DNA of 64,000 nt from Gemmobacter sp. (GCF_034676705.1 NZ_JAUCBS010000013.1:1523501-1587500), one strand, 5' to 3'; shown: positions 8,243-17,054, counted from the first letter of the stretch. Program-made: numbers and translations. Notes: generated from the letters alone by a model not told the origin.

Positions 8243-10651
8243 ATGGAACGCAAGGCACAGGACAAGGCAGGGGGCGGCGCCCCCGTCAGGCGCGACCGCG
8301 GCCTGTCGGGTTATCGCCCCTTGCCCGGCGTGCCGGATGAACTGGTGGATGCGACAGGCGCGCTGCGCCCGCTGTGGCGCCCGTTGATCGACCAGTTGCA
8401 GGCGCTGGGCGATGATGAGCTGACCCGCGCCCTGGGCCGGGCCGACCAGTACCTGCGCGATTCGGGGGTGTTCTACCGCCAGTATGGTGCCGGCCAGTCG
8501 GTGGAACGGCCCTGGCCGCTGGCGCATCTGCCGGTGCTGATCCACGAAAGCGACTGGACGGCGCTGTCGGCCGCGCTGATCCAGCGGGCCGATGTGCTGG
8601 AAGCGCTGATGGCCGACCTGTATGGCCCGAACCGGCTGGTGGCCGAGGGCCATCTGCCTCCCGCGCTGGTCACCCGGAACCCGGAATGGCTGCGCCCCAT
8701 GGTGGGGGTGCGGCCGCGGTCGGGGCATTACCTGCATTTCGTCGCGTTCGAGATCGGCCGCGGCCCGGACGGCACCTGGTGGGTGCTGGCCGACCGCACG
8801 CAGGCGCCCTCGGGTGCCGGCTATGCGCTGGAAAACCGGGTGGCGACCAGCCGCGCCTTTTCCGATGTTTACGAAGGCGAGAATATCCACCGTCTTGCCG
8901 GGTTCTTCCGCGATTTCCGCGATGCGCTGCTGGCCATGCGCACCGACCGCGACGCCAGCGTTGCCATCCTGACACCGGGGCCGCTGAACGAAACCTATTA
9001 CGAACAGGCCTGGCTGGCGCGCTATCTGGGCTTTGCGCTGGTGCAGGGCGAGGATCTGGCGGTGGAAAAGGGCCAGCTGATGCTGCGCACCGTTGCCGGC
9101 CTGCGCCCGGTCGATGTGCTGTGGCGCCGGCTGGATGCCAGCTTTGCCGACCCGCTGGAGATGGACCCCGCCTCGCGCCTCGGGACGCCGGGCATGGTGT
9201 CGGCGCTGCGGCAGGGCGGGCTGACCATGGTGAACTCGCTGGGGTCGGGCGTGCTGGAAACCCGCGCGCTGATGGCCTTTCTGCCGCAGCTTGCCCCGCA
9301 TCTGGTGGGGGCGCCGCTGGCGATGCCCAATATTGCCACCTGGTGGTGCGGCGGGGCGGCGGAACGTGCGGCCGTGCTGGCCGATCCGGGGCGACTGGTG
9401 CTGTCGCCGGCGCTGGGAACCGGACTGCCCTATGACCGGCAGGGCGAACCCGAACTGGCCGCCCGCCTGCCGCGCGCCGAACTGGCCCGCCGCATGGCCA
9501 CCGCCGGCCCCGCGCTGGTCGCGCAAGAGGCGGTGACGCTCTCGACCACCCCCGCGCTGGTCGATGGCCGCATCGTGCCCCGGCCCATGAGCCTGCGGGT
9601 GTTCCTGGCCCGCACCGCCACCGGCTGGCAGGTGATGCCCGGCGGCTATGCCCGCATCGGGGCGGCGGCCGATCCCACCGCGGTGGCCATGCAGCGCGGC
9701 GGGGCGGCGGCCGATGTCTGGATCGTCAGCGATCAGGACGTGCCGGCGATTTCCATGGTGGCCAAGCCCGCCGGCCCCTACCGCCGCATGCCGCCGGGCG
9801 CGCTGCCCTCGCGCGCGGCGGACAACCTGTTCTGGCTGGGCCGCTATGTCGAACGGGTCGAAGGCGTGGTCCGCCTGCTGCGCGCGCGCAACATCCGGCT
9901 GGCCGAAAGCGGCCGCGCCGCCGCCCCGATGCTGAAGGCCATCGACCCGATCGCCGAAAGCTATGGCATCGACCCCGCGCAGGGCATTCCCCGGGGCCTG
10001 ATCGACACGCTGGCCGCCGCCATCGGCAGCGCGGGGCAAATCCGCGACCGTTTTTCGCCCGATGGCTGGTCGGCGCTGGCCGATCTGGACAAGACCGCCC
10101 GCCGCATGGCCAGTGCCGTGGCGCCCGGCGACGATGCCGCGCGCGCGCTGTCGGCCCTGCTGCGCAAGCTGGCCGGGTTTTCGGGGCTGGTGAACGAAAA
10201 CATGTATCGCTTTCTGGGCTGGCGGTTCCTGACCATCGGCCGCCAGCATGAACGCGCCATGGCGATGACCGGCCTGCTGGCCGCGCTGGCCGATGATGCG
10301 GCGCCGCCCGGCGCGCTGGATCTGTGCGTGGAACTGGGCGACAGCGTGCTGACCCACCGCCGCCGCTTTACCATGGCGACCAGCCGGGAAACCGTGATCG
10401 ACCTGCTGGCGCTGGATCCGATGAACCCGCGGTCCATCCGCCACCAGTTGGACGGCATGATGGCGCAGGTCCAGATGCTGCCCGGCGCCGCCGACCATGG
10501 CCAGCTGTCCGACCTGGGCCGCGCCATGCTGCGCTGCCAGACCGAGGTGGCCACCGAAACGCCCGAAACGCTGACGACCGAGGTCTTGCAGGATTTGCGC
10601 GGCCGCATCGCCGAATTGTCCGATCTGGTGACCGGGGCCTATCTGCGGTGA
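8243..10651 (+). CDS. Circularly permuted ATP-grasp protein fused to an alpha-E domain (DUF404/407 + DUF403)
   Basis: This 802-residue fusion joins two proteins often encoded separately. Roughly residues 1-500 are the circularly permuted ATP-grasp domain (YRQYGAGQSVERPWPLAHLPVLI near the start, NSLGSGVLETRALMAFLP in the middle). From about 520 (RAADNLFWLGRYVERVE) to the end is the all-helical alpha-E/DUF403 domain. ATP-grasp enzymes make acyl-phosphate intermediates to join a carboxylate to an amine, so a peptide or amide ligase is likely. Its stop overlaps the GTG start of the next gene. Confidence 0.9.
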   Translation: MERKAQDKAGGGAPVRRDRGLSGYRPLPGVPDELVDATGALRPLWRPLIDQLQALGDDELTRALGRADQYLRDSGVFYRQYGAGQSVERPWPLAHLPVLIHESDWTALSAALIQRADVLEALMADLYGPNRLVAEGHLPPALVTRNPEWLRPMVGVRPRSGHYLHFVAFEIGRGPDGTWWVLADRTQAPSGAGYALENRVATSRAFSDVYEGENIHRLAGFFRDFRDALLAMRTDRDASVAILTPGPLNETYYEQAWLARYLGFALVQGEDLAVEKGQLMLRTVAGLRPVDVLWRRLDASFADPLEMDPASRLGTPGMVSALRQGGLTMVNSLGSGVLETRALMAFLPQLAPHLVGAPLAMPNIATWWCGGAAERAAVLADPGRLVLSPALGTGLPYDRQGEPELAARLPRAELARRMATAGPALVAQEAVTLSTTPALVDGRIVPRPMSLRVFLARTATGWQVMPGGYARIGAAADPTAVAMQRGGAAADVWIVSDQDVPAISMVAKPAGPYRRMPPGALPSRAADNLFWLGRYVERVEGVVRLLRARNIRLAESGRAAAPMLKAIDPIAESYGIDPAQGIPRGLIDTLAAAIGSAGQIRDRFSPDGWSALADLDKTARRMASAVAPGDDAARALSALLRKLAGFSGLVNENMYRFLGWRFLTIGRQHERAMAMTGLLAALADDAAPPGALDLCVELGDSVLTHRRRFTMATSRETVIDLLALDPMNPRSIRHQLDGMMAQVQMLPGAADHGQLSDLGRAMLRCQTEVATETPETLTTEVLQDLRGRIAELSDLVTGAYLR

Positions 10652-11532
10652 CGATCTATGCCCTGCGCCTTGCCATCCATTACGAATTCGACCGTCCGAC
10701 CGGGGCGGGGCGCCAGCTGTTCCGCATCCTGCCGGCCGAGGTGCCGGGCCTGCAACGGCTGCGCCATGCCCGCGTCATGCTGGCGCCGGCCCCGGCCGAA
10801 CGGGTGGAATTCACCGATTTCTTCGGCACCCGGGTGATCGAGGTGGCGATGCCTCCCGGCCTGACCGAACTGGATCTGGTGCTGGAGGCCGAGGTCGACC
10901 GCATCGCCCCCGAGGCCGCGCTGGACATCTCGCCCGATCTGGCCGATCTGGCCAGCCACATCGCCGCCTGCCGCGATGTCGGCGCCACCTCGCCCCATCA
11001 TTTCCTCGCGCCCTCGCGCCGCATTCCGCCGATGCCGGCGGTCGCGGGCTTTGCCGCCGATGCGGTGAAGGGGGCGGATACGGTGCAGCAGGCGGTGCAG
11101 GCGCTGGGGCAGGCGCTGCACGATGCCATGACCTTCGACGCCGGGGCGACCGAGGTCGATACCTCGCCCGCCCATGCCTTTGCGCTGCGGCGCGGGGTGT
11201 GCCAGGACTTTGCCCAGATCATGGTCGGCGGGCTGCGCAGCCTGGGGATTCCGGCCGCCTATGTCGCGGGCTACCTGCGTACCCTGCCACCGCCGGGCAA
11301 GCCCCGGCTGGTCGGCGCCGATGCGATGCATGCCTGGGTGCGCGCCTGGGCCGGCGCGCGCACCGGCTGGGTGGATTACGACCCGACCAATGCCTGTTTC
11401 GCCCGCGCCGATCATATCGACGTGGGCTTTGGCCGCGATTATGGCGATGTGGCCCCGGTCACCGGCATGTTGCGGCTGGATGGCAGCCAGACCGGATCGC
11501 ACAGCGTGGATATCGAGGAAACCGGCGGCTGA
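10648..11532 (+). CDS. Transglutaminase-like cysteine protease family protein
   Basis: The 294-residue protein starts with GTG at 10648. The start was chosen because translation from there gives VTIYALRLAIHYEFDRP, the standard N-terminal beta-domain start, and it overlaps the previous stop by four bases. The catalytic triad is Cys185 (RRGVCQDFA), His228 (DAMHAWV) and Asp245 (DYDPTNA). It is the stand-alone paralogue of the N-terminal domain of the 1109-residue protein. It may trim, hydrolyse or transfer the product of the ATP-grasp ligase. The proteasome-like peptidase found in some related operons is not present here. Confidence 0.9.
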   Translation: MTIYALRLAIHYEFDRPTGAGRQLFRILPAEVPGLQRLRHARVMLAPAPAERVEFTDFFGTRVIEVAMPPGLTELDLVLEAEVDRIAPEAALDISPDLADLASHIAACRDVGATSPHHFLAPSRRIPPMPAVAGFAADAVKGADTVQQAVQALGQALHDAMTFDAGATEVDTSPAHAFALRRGVCQDFAQIMVGGLRSLGIPAAYVAGYLRTLPPPGKPRLVGADAMHAWVRAWAGARTGWVDYDPTNACFARADHIDVGFGRDYGDVAPVTGMLRLDGSQTGSHSVDIEETGG

Positions 11533-11575
11533 TCTCCCCTTGCCGCCGCCCCGGCGCCTGCGGCAGGGTGGCACC

Positions 11576-12379
11576 ATGGACTGGACCCCGACCCGCCGGC
11601 TTGCCGGCCTGACCCTGAATGCCCCGGGCACCCCGCCCCGCCCCCGCGACCTGCCCGAGGAAGCGCCGGTCGCCATCGTCTGCAATGGTGCGACCCAGGC
11701 GGTGATGATGGCAACCCCGTCCGACATTGCCGATTTCGCCCATGGCTTTGCCCTGACCGAAGGCATCGTCGGATCGCTGGCCGAGGTGCAGGAGTTCGAG
11801 GAGATCCACGCGGACAGTGGCATCGAGGCCCGGTTGTGGATTGCCGAGGACCGGGCCGCGGCGCTGGCCGCGCGGCGGCGGTTCATGGCGGGGCCGGTGG
11901 GCTGCGGGCTGTGCGGGATCGACAGCCTGGCCCAGGCGATGCGGCCGCTGCCGGTGGTGCGGTCGGATCTGGTGCTGCCAGCGGTGCAGGTGCTGGCCGC
12001 CCCCGACCTGCTGCGCGCCCATCAGCCGTTGCAGGACCAGACCCGCGCCACCCATGCCGCAGGCTTTCTGCACCCCGATGGCCGGCTGGCGCTGGTGCGC
12101 GAGGATGTCGGGCGGCACAATGCGCTGGACAAGCTGATCGGTGTCCTGCTGCGGCAGGGGATGGATCCGGGCCAGGGCGCGGTAGTGATGACCAGCCGGA
12201 TTTCGGTGGAACTGGTGCAGAAATGCGCGGTGGCCGGCTGCCCCATGCTGATCGCGGTATCGGCGCCAACCGCCCATGCCGTGCGTCTGGCCGAAGGCGC
12301 CGGGGTGACGCTGGCCGCGCTGGTACGGGGCGGCGGGGCCGAGGTGTTCAGCCACCCGGCGCGCATTCGCCCGGCCTGA
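11576..12379 (+). CDS. fdhD: Formate dehydrogenase accessory sulfurtransferase FdhD
   Basis: The 267-residue protein has the FdhD hallmarks: VGCGLCGIDSL with the CxxC pair used to pass sulfur, LVREDVGRHNALDKLIG, and the C-terminal MTSRISVELVQKCAVAGCP motif. FdhD transfers sulfur from IscS to the molybdenum cofactor of formate dehydrogenase. No formate dehydrogenase structural gene is in the window. It lies next to the molybdate transport genes, which fits its molybdenum-enzyme role. The start at 11576 follows a weak GGCAGGGTGG ribosome site. Confidence 0.95.
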   Translation: MDWTPTRRLAGLTLNAPGTPPRPRDLPEEAPVAIVCNGATQAVMMATPSDIADFAHGFALTEGIVGSLAEVQEFEEIHADSGIEARLWIAEDRAAALAARRRFMAGPVGCGLCGIDSLAQAMRPLPVVRSDLVLPAVQVLAAPDLLRAHQPLQDQTRATHAAGFLHPDGRLALVREDVGRHNALDKLIGVLLRQGMDPGQGAVVMTSRISVELVQKCAVAGCPMLIAVSAPTAHAVRLAEGAGVTLAALVRGGGAEVFSHPARIRPA

Positions 12380-12402
12380 CCGGCCCTGTTGCGCCGCGGG
12401 GC

Positions 12403-12555
12403 TCAGCCCGGCATCAGCCCCAGCCCGATGGCGACCAGAGCCAGCAGGCAGATGCCCGCCACTGGCCCCCAGCGCCTGGCCGAACGGTCTCCCTCTGCGC
12501 CAAGCGGACGGGCAATTGGGCGGCCGTTGCCGTTCGGACGATGTGGGACGGTCAT
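12403..12555 (-). CDS. Small single-pass membrane protein, hypothetical
   Basis: A 50-residue open frame: a basic N-terminal half (HRPNGNGRPIARPLG...) followed by one membrane helix (VAGICLLALVAIGLGLM) at the C-terminus. It is divergent from the ModE-like gene, and the Mo-box candidate lies only ten bases before its start codon, inside its probable leader. No homologue is recognised and the ribosome site is weak. Coding status rests on the coherent membrane segment and its position, so confidence is moderate. Confidence 0.4.
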   Translation of the reverse strand: MTVPHRPNGNGRPIARPLGAEGDRSARRWGPVAGICLLALVAIGLGLMPG

Positions 12556-12564
12556 GGCGCTATC

Positions 12565-12588
12565 CGATATGTTTTGATAAACATAACG
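12565..12588. promoter_or_regulatory. Candidate Mo-box upstream of ModE-like gene
   Basis: Imperfect inverted repeat with half-sites CGATATGTTT and AAACATAACG, closely matching the palindrome before modA. The shared TATGTTT...AAACATA pattern resembles ModE/Mop-type operators. It sits in the 118-base divergent region between the small membrane protein and the ModE-like gene, so it could control both. Confidence 0.65.
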
Positions 12589-12673
12589 AAAGGATCGCCG
12601 ATCGTCCAGCCGGTTTTCCCTTGAAACCGCTGCGATGGCGCGAAAGACTCGGGTCGCAAGCAAGGGGCGGTCC

Positions 12674-13030
12674 ATGGCTGAACTTCGATTCCGTGTGCGG
12701 TTCGATGCGGTGCAACTGGGCCCGGGCAAGGCCGAGTTGATGGAACATATCCGCGACACCGGGTCGATTTCGGCCGCCGGGCGGCGGATGGACATGAGCT
12801 ACAAGCGCGCCTGGATGCTGGTCGAGGAGATGAACGCCGCCTTTGCCGTGCCCTTGATCGCCAGCACCCGCGGCGGGCCGGGCGGCGGGGGGGCCAGCCT
12901 GACCGAAGCGGGGGCCGAGGTGCTGCGCCGGTATCGCGCGATCGAGACGGCGGCCGAGGTGGCGGCCGCGCCGCATGTGGCGGCCATAGCGGCGTTGCTG
13001 GCCTCTGGCGATATTCCCAAGCAGAAATAA
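12674..13030 (+). CDS. ModE-type winged helix regulator lacking the molybdate-binding domain
   Basis: From the ATG at 12674, preceded by AAGGGGCGG, the product has 118 residues; an earlier ATG at 12635 would add 13. The sequence FDAVQLGPGKAELMEHIRDTGSISAAGRRMDMSYKRAWMLVEEMN is the ModE N-terminal LysR-like helix-turn-helix. The C-terminal molbindin domains of full ModE or MopA/MopB are absent, so molybdate sensing must be indirect or shared with another protein. It lies just before modABC, and both have palindromic Mo-box candidates, so repression of modABC is the likely role. Confidence 0.85.
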   Translation: MAELRFRVRFDAVQLGPGKAELMEHIRDTGSISAAGRRMDMSYKRAWMLVEEMNAAFAVPLIASTRGGPGGGGASLTEAGAEVLRRYRAIETAAEVAAAPHVAAIAALLASGDIPKQK

Positions 13031-13054
13031 CGCTTGCCGGATCGGCCGGACCGG

Positions 13055-13080
13055 GTGATATGTTTGGTCAAACATATCAC
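13055..13080. promoter_or_regulatory. Mo-box palindrome upstream of modA
   Basis: Perfect inverted repeat with 12-base arms (GTGATATGTTTG and its complement) around a two-base centre, ending ten bases before the modA start. Its A+T-rich core stands out in this sequence. It is the probable operator for molybdenum-dependent repression of modABC. Confidence 0.8.
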
Positions 13081-13090
13081 TGGAGGTTCC

Positions 13091-13861
13091 ATGCCCGTTT
13101 TTTCCACGTTCCGCCCGCTGGTCTTGGCATCTGCCCTGGTTGCAGCAAGCGTTCTGCCGCTGAAGGCCGAGGAGGTGGTGGTCTTTGCCGCGGCCTCGAT
13201 GAAAACCGCGCTGGACAAGGTGGCGGCTGATTTCAAGGCGGCGACCGGGCATTCGGTGACCATCAGCTATGCCGGGTCGAACCAGCTGGCCAAGCAGATC
13301 ATCGAAGGGGCGCCGGCCGACATCTTCATCTCGGCCGCGGTGAACTGGATGGATGCGGTCGAGAAAGAGGGGCAGGTCGCCCCCGGCACCCGGGCCGACC
13401 TGCTGGGCAATACGCTGGTGCTGGTGGCGCATGGCGATGCTGCCAAGGTCGAGATCGGGCCGGGGCTGGATCTGGCCGGGCTGCTGGGGGGCGGCAAGCT
13501 GGCCATGGCGCTGGTCGATGCGGTGCCGGCGGGGCAGTATGGCAAGGCGGCGCTGACCTCGCTGGGGCTGTGGGACGGGGTGGCGCCGCAGGTGGCGCAG
13601 GCCGACAACGTGCGCGCCGCGCTGGCGCTGGTGGCGACGGGCGAGGCACCCTATGGCATCGTCTATGCCACCGATGCGGCGGCGGATGACAAGGTGACGG
13701 TCGTGGGCACCTTTCCGGCCAGCAGCTATCCGGCCATCGTCTATCCGGTGGCCCTGCTCAAGGGCGCGGCGGATCCGGCGGACAAGGCGTTTCTGAAGGC
13801 ATTGTCGGAGGCGCCCGCAGATGCGACATTCGCTGCCGAAGGTTTCGCCATTCTGAACTGA
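13091..13861 (+). CDS. modA: Molybdate ABC transporter periplasmic binding protein ModA
   Basis: The 256-residue protein has an N-terminal signal peptide ending near LPLKAEE, then the ModA start VVVFAAASMKTALDKVA. ISYAGSNQLAKQIIEGAPADIFISA carries the oxyanion-binding residues. The start at 13091 follows CTGGAGG; a possible upstream start would place the Mo-box inside the gene and is rejected. It captures molybdate (or tungstate) in the periplasm for ModBC. First gene of modABC. Confidence 0.95.
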   Translation: MPVFSTFRPLVLASALVAASVLPLKAEEVVVFAAASMKTALDKVAADFKAATGHSVTISYAGSNQLAKQIIEGAPADIFISAAVNWMDAVEKEGQVAPGTRADLLGNTLVLVAHGDAAKVEIGPGLDLAGLLGGGKLAMALVDAVPAGQYGKAALTSLGLWDGVAPQVAQADNVRAALALVATGEAPYGIVYATDAAADDKVTVVGTFPASSYPAIVYPVALLKGAADPADKAFLKALSEAPADATFAAEGFAILN

Positions 13862-13882
13862 GTGCCAAGCTGAACTGATCGC

Positions 13883-14581
13883 ATGTCCGACTGGTTGTCC
13901 CCCGACGAATGGCGCGCGCTGGCGCTGTCCTTGCGCGTGTCGTTCTGGGCCGCGCTGGTCAGCCTGCCGTTCGGCATTCTGGTGGCCCATGCGCTGGCGC
14001 GCTGGCGGTTTCCGGGGCGGCAGCTGCTGAACGGGCTGGTGCATCTGCCGCTGATCCTGCCGCCGGTCGTGACGGGCTATCTGTTGCTGATCACCTTCGG
14101 GCGCAAGGGGGTGGTCGGCCAGTTTCTGGACCAGTGGTTCGGCATCGTGCTGGCATTCCGCTGGACGGGGGCGGCGCTGGCGGCGGCGATCATGGCCTTT
14201 CCGCTGATGGTGCGCGCCATTCGCCTGGCCATCGAGGCGGTGGACCCAAGGCTGGAACAGGCGGCCGGCACGCTGGGCGCCTCGCGGCCCATGGTGTTCC
14301 TGACGGTGACCCTGCCGATGATCCTGCCCGGCGTGGTGGCGGGGGCGATCCTGGCCTTTGCCAAGGCGATGGGCGAATTCGGCGCCACGATCACCTTTGT
14401 GTCGAACATTCCGGGCCAGACCCAGACCCTGCCATCGGCGATCTACACCTATCTTCAGGTGCCGGGGGGCGAGGGGCCGGCCGCGCGGCTGGTGCTGGTG
14501 GCCGTGGCGGTGGCCATGGCGGCGCTGCTGGTGTCGGAATGGGTGGCCCGCGCGGTGGCGCGGCGGATCGGGGGGGCGTGA
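13883..14581 (+). CDS. modB: Molybdate ABC transporter permease ModB
   Basis: The 232-residue membrane protein has five or so helices and the conserved permease loop (AAGTLGASRPMVFLTVTLPMILPGVVAGAILAFAKAMGEFGA). The FGATITFVSNIPGQTQTLP ending is typical of ModB. It lies 21 bases after modA, and its stop overlaps the modC start. It forms the membrane channel for molybdate. Confidence 0.95.
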   Translation: MSDWLSPDEWRALALSLRVSFWAALVSLPFGILVAHALARWRFPGRQLLNGLVHLPLILPPVVTGYLLLITFGRKGVVGQFLDQWFGIVLAFRWTGAALAAAIMAFPLMVRAIRLAIEAVDPRLEQAAGTLGASRPMVFLTVTLPMILPGVVAGAILAFAKAMGEFGATITFVSNIPGQTQTLPSAIYTYLQVPGGEGPAARLVLVAVAVAMAALLVSEWVARAVARRIGGA

Positions 14582-15663
14582 TGCTGGAAGTTGCGCTGCA
14601 CCACCGGCTGGCGGGGTTCTCGCTGGATCTGGCGTTTCGGGCGCCGCCGGGGCTGACCGCGCTGTTTGGGCGGTCGGGGGCGGGCAAGACGACCATCGTG
14701 AATGCCGTGGCGGGGCTGGTGCGGCCCGACCGCGGGCGGATCGTGGCGGAGGGCGCGGTGCTGCTGGATACCGGGCGCGGCATCTGCCTGCCGCCGCATC
14801 GCCGGCAGGTGGGCTATGTGTTCCAGGACGCCCGGCTGTTCCCGCATCTGACGGTGCGGCAAAACCTGCTCTATGGCCGCTGGTTCGCGCCCCGGGGGCC
14901 GGGGGCGGATCTGGGGCGCATCGTCGATCTGCTGGGCATCGGCGGGCTGCTGGCGCGCCGCCCTGCCGCCCTGTCGGGGGGCGAGAAACAGCGCGTGGCG
15001 CTGGGGCGGGCGATCCTGTCGAACCCGCGCCTTTTGCTGATGGATGAGCCGCTTGCCGCGCTGGACGAGGCGCGCAAGGCCGAGATCCTGCCCTATCTGG
15101 AACGGCTGCGCGATGATCTGCGGCTGCCGATCCTGTATGTCAGCCATTCCCCGGCCGAGGTGGCCCGCCTGGCCACCACCGTGGTGCTGGTCGAGGGCGG
15201 GCGCCTGCTGGCCGCCGGTCCTGCGGCGCAGATCCTGTCCGATCCGGTCACCGCCCCCGCCTTTGGCCTGCGCGAGGCGGCGGCGATCCTGACCGCGCGG
15301 ATCGCGGGGCAAGAGGATGACGGGCTGACCCGGCTGGATACCGCCGCCGGCCCTGTCTGGCTGCCCCGGGTGCCCGGCGCGCCCGGCACGGTGCTGCGGC
15401 TGCGGATCCTGGCGCAGGATGTGATGCTGGCCACCGCGCGGCCCGAGGGGATTTCGGCGCTGAACATCCTGCCCGTGACGGTGCGCGAGGTACGGGGCGG
15501 CGATGGTCCCGGCGCGCTGGTGGCGCTGGTGGCGGGCGAGGAAACGATTCTGGCGCGCATCACCCGACGCTCGGCCGAGCGGCTGAAGTTGACGCAAGGG
15601 CAGGCGGTGCATGCCGTGCTGAAGGCGGTGGCGGTGGCCCCCGGCGATGTCGGCCACGGATGA
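14581..15663 (+). CDS. modC: Molybdate ABC transporter ATP-binding protein ModC
   Basis: The 360-residue ATPase has Walker A GRSGAGKT at 30-37, the signature LSGGEKQRVALGRA, Walker B LLLMDEP and the switch His in LYVSHS. A C-terminal TOBE/molbindin-like domain (about 290-355, GISALNILPVTVREV...) is typical of ModC and allows regulation by bound molybdate. It overlaps modB by one base (TGATG). It drives molybdate import. Confidence 0.95.
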   Translation: MLEVALHHRLAGFSLDLAFRAPPGLTALFGRSGAGKTTIVNAVAGLVRPDRGRIVAEGAVLLDTGRGICLPPHRRQVGYVFQDARLFPHLTVRQNLLYGRWFAPRGPGADLGRIVDLLGIGGLLARRPAALSGGEKQRVALGRAILSNPRLLLMDEPLAALDEARKAEILPYLERLRDDLRLPILYVSHSPAEVARLATTVVLVEGGRLLAAGPAAQILSDPVTAPAFGLREAAAILTARIAGQEDDGLTRLDTAAGPVWLPRVPGAPGTVLRLRILAQDVMLATARPEGISALNILPVTVREVRGGDGPGALVALVAGEETILARITRRSAERLKLTQGQAVHAVLKAVAVAPGDVGHG

Positions 15664-15880
15664 TGAACCGGCAGGCAACTGCCCGCGACAGGGCAGATAC
15701 CAGCGGCACCGGCAAGGTGTTGCCGGCCGGTTTATGACGGAATGTCAGGATCTTGCGCAAAGCGCGGCAGGGTGGCTGGACAGGGGGCGCTTGGCGTGTA
15801 AACTGACCCCGCACAGCCGTTGGCAAGGCGCACCAAAGCGTCAGGACGGTTTGCGAGACACTGTGAAAGGGGAGGAATCC

Positions 15881-16987
15881 TTGGATCGTCGTTCATTCCT
15901 GACCAAGGCCGGTATTGCTGGCGTTGGGGCGGCATCGGCCGCCACTCTGGCCGCTCCGGCCATCGCCCAGTCGATGCCGAAAATCAACTGGCGCCTGACC
16001 TCGTCGTTCCCGAAGTCGCTCGACACGATCTACGGCGGCGCCGAAGTGCTGTCCAAGCGCCTGTCCGAGGCGACCGACGGCAACTTCACCATCCAGGTCT
16101 TTGCGGCCGGTGAAATCGTTGGCGGCCTGCAGGCCGCCGACGCGGTGTCGGACGGCGTGGTCGAGGCATGCCATACCGTCGGCTACTACTACTTCGGCAA
16201 GGATCCGACCTGGGCGCTGCCGGCCGCCGTGCCGTTCTCGCTGTCGGCGCGCGGCATCAACGCCTGGCACTACCATGGCGGCGGGATCGACCTGTACAAC
16301 GAATTCCTGGCCGACAAGAACATCTTCGCGCTGCCCGGCGGCAACACCGGCACCCAGATGGGCGGTTGGTTCCGCAAGGAAATCAACACGATCGAAGACC
16401 TGAAGGGCCTGAAATTCCGCGTTGGCGGCTTTGCCGGCAAGGTGATGGAACGCCTGGGCGTCGTGCCGCAGCAGATTGCGGGTGGCGACATCTACCCGTC
16501 GCTGGAAAAAGGCACCATCGACGGCGCCGAATGGGTCGGCCCCTATGACGACGAGAAGCTGGGCTTCTTCAAGGTCGCGCCCTACTACTACTACCCCGGC
16601 TGGTGGGAAGGTGGCCCGACCGTCCACTTCATGTTCGGCAAGAAGGCCTACGAGGATCTGCCCAAGGCCTATCAGGGCCTGCTGCGGTCGGTCGCGCAGG
16701 GTGTCGATGCCGACATGCTGCAAAAGTACGACTACAAGAACCCCACCGCGATCAAGTCGCTGGTTGCCCAGGGCACCCAGCTGCGCCCGTTCTCGCCCGA
16801 GATCCTTGATGCCTGCTTCAAGGCCGCCAAAGAGGTCTATGCCGAGATGGAGGCCACCAACCCGGCCTTCAAGAAGATCTGGGACTCGATCAAGGCTTTC
16901 CGGTCGGAAAACTATACCTGGGCGCAGATCGCCGAATACAACTACGACACCTTCATGATGATGAAGCAGAACTCTGGCGAGCTGTAA
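15881..16987 (+). CDS. TRAP transporter periplasmic binding protein (DctP family, TakP-like)
   Basis: I place the start at TTG 15881, because GGGGAGGAATCC precedes it and it gives the twin-arginine signal LDRRSFLTKAGIAGVGAAS; an earlier ATG gives an unlikely leader. The 368-residue product contains GGNTGTQMGGWF and GGDIYPSLEKGTIDGAEWVGP, typical of the mannitol/chloroaromatic and alpha-keto-acid (TakP) subgroup of DctP. It binds an organic acid in the periplasm and delivers it to the TRAP permeases. Those genes lie just downstream but on the opposite strand. Confidence 0.9.
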   Translation: MDRRSFLTKAGIAGVGAASAATLAAPAIAQSMPKINWRLTSSFPKSLDTIYGGAEVLSKRLSEATDGNFTIQVFAAGEIVGGLQAADAVSDGVVEACHTVGYYYFGKDPTWALPAAVPFSLSARGINAWHYHGGGIDLYNEFLADKNIFALPGGNTGTQMGGWFRKEINTIEDLKGLKFRVGGFAGKVMERLGVVPQQIAGGDIYPSLEKGTIDGAEWVGPYDDEKLGFFKVAPYYYYPGWWEGGPTVHFMFGKKAYEDLPKAYQGLLRSVAQGVDADMLQKYDYKNPTAIKSLVAQGTQLRPFSPEILDACFKAAKEVYAEMEATNPAFKKIWDSIKAFRSENYTWAQIAEYNYDTFMMMKQNSGEL

Positions 16988-17008
16988 GCCCGCCTGACAC
17001 GATCTTCG

Positions 17009-17041
17009 AAGGGCCCCGGTGCAGACCGGGGCCCTTTGCGT
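17009..17041 (+). terminator. Rho-independent terminator after TRAP binding protein gene
   Basis: Perfect 12-base stem (AAGGGCCCCGGT and its complement) with a GCAG loop, followed by TTTGCGTTT, 22 bases after the stop codon. The A/T ends of the stem could also serve the convergent permease operon. Confidence 0.85.
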
Positions 17042-17054
17042 TTGGCGGGGGCGC

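Noticed and set aside
4716..8258. A 1180-codon open frame antisense to the transglutaminase/DUF2126 gene
   Set aside because: Composition is His/Arg/Gln/Pro-rich with no domain; it is a by-product of GC-rich codon use on the true strand.
8231..10498. A 755-codon frame antisense to the ATP-grasp/alpha-E gene
   Set aside because: No motif, low-complexity composition, and the plus-strand product has recognised domains.
15664..15880. Possible upstream start of the TRAP binding protein within the modC-TRAP gap
   Set aside because: The upstream frame gives a leader with no signal character, while TTG 15881 has a strong ribosome site and starts a twin-arginine signal.
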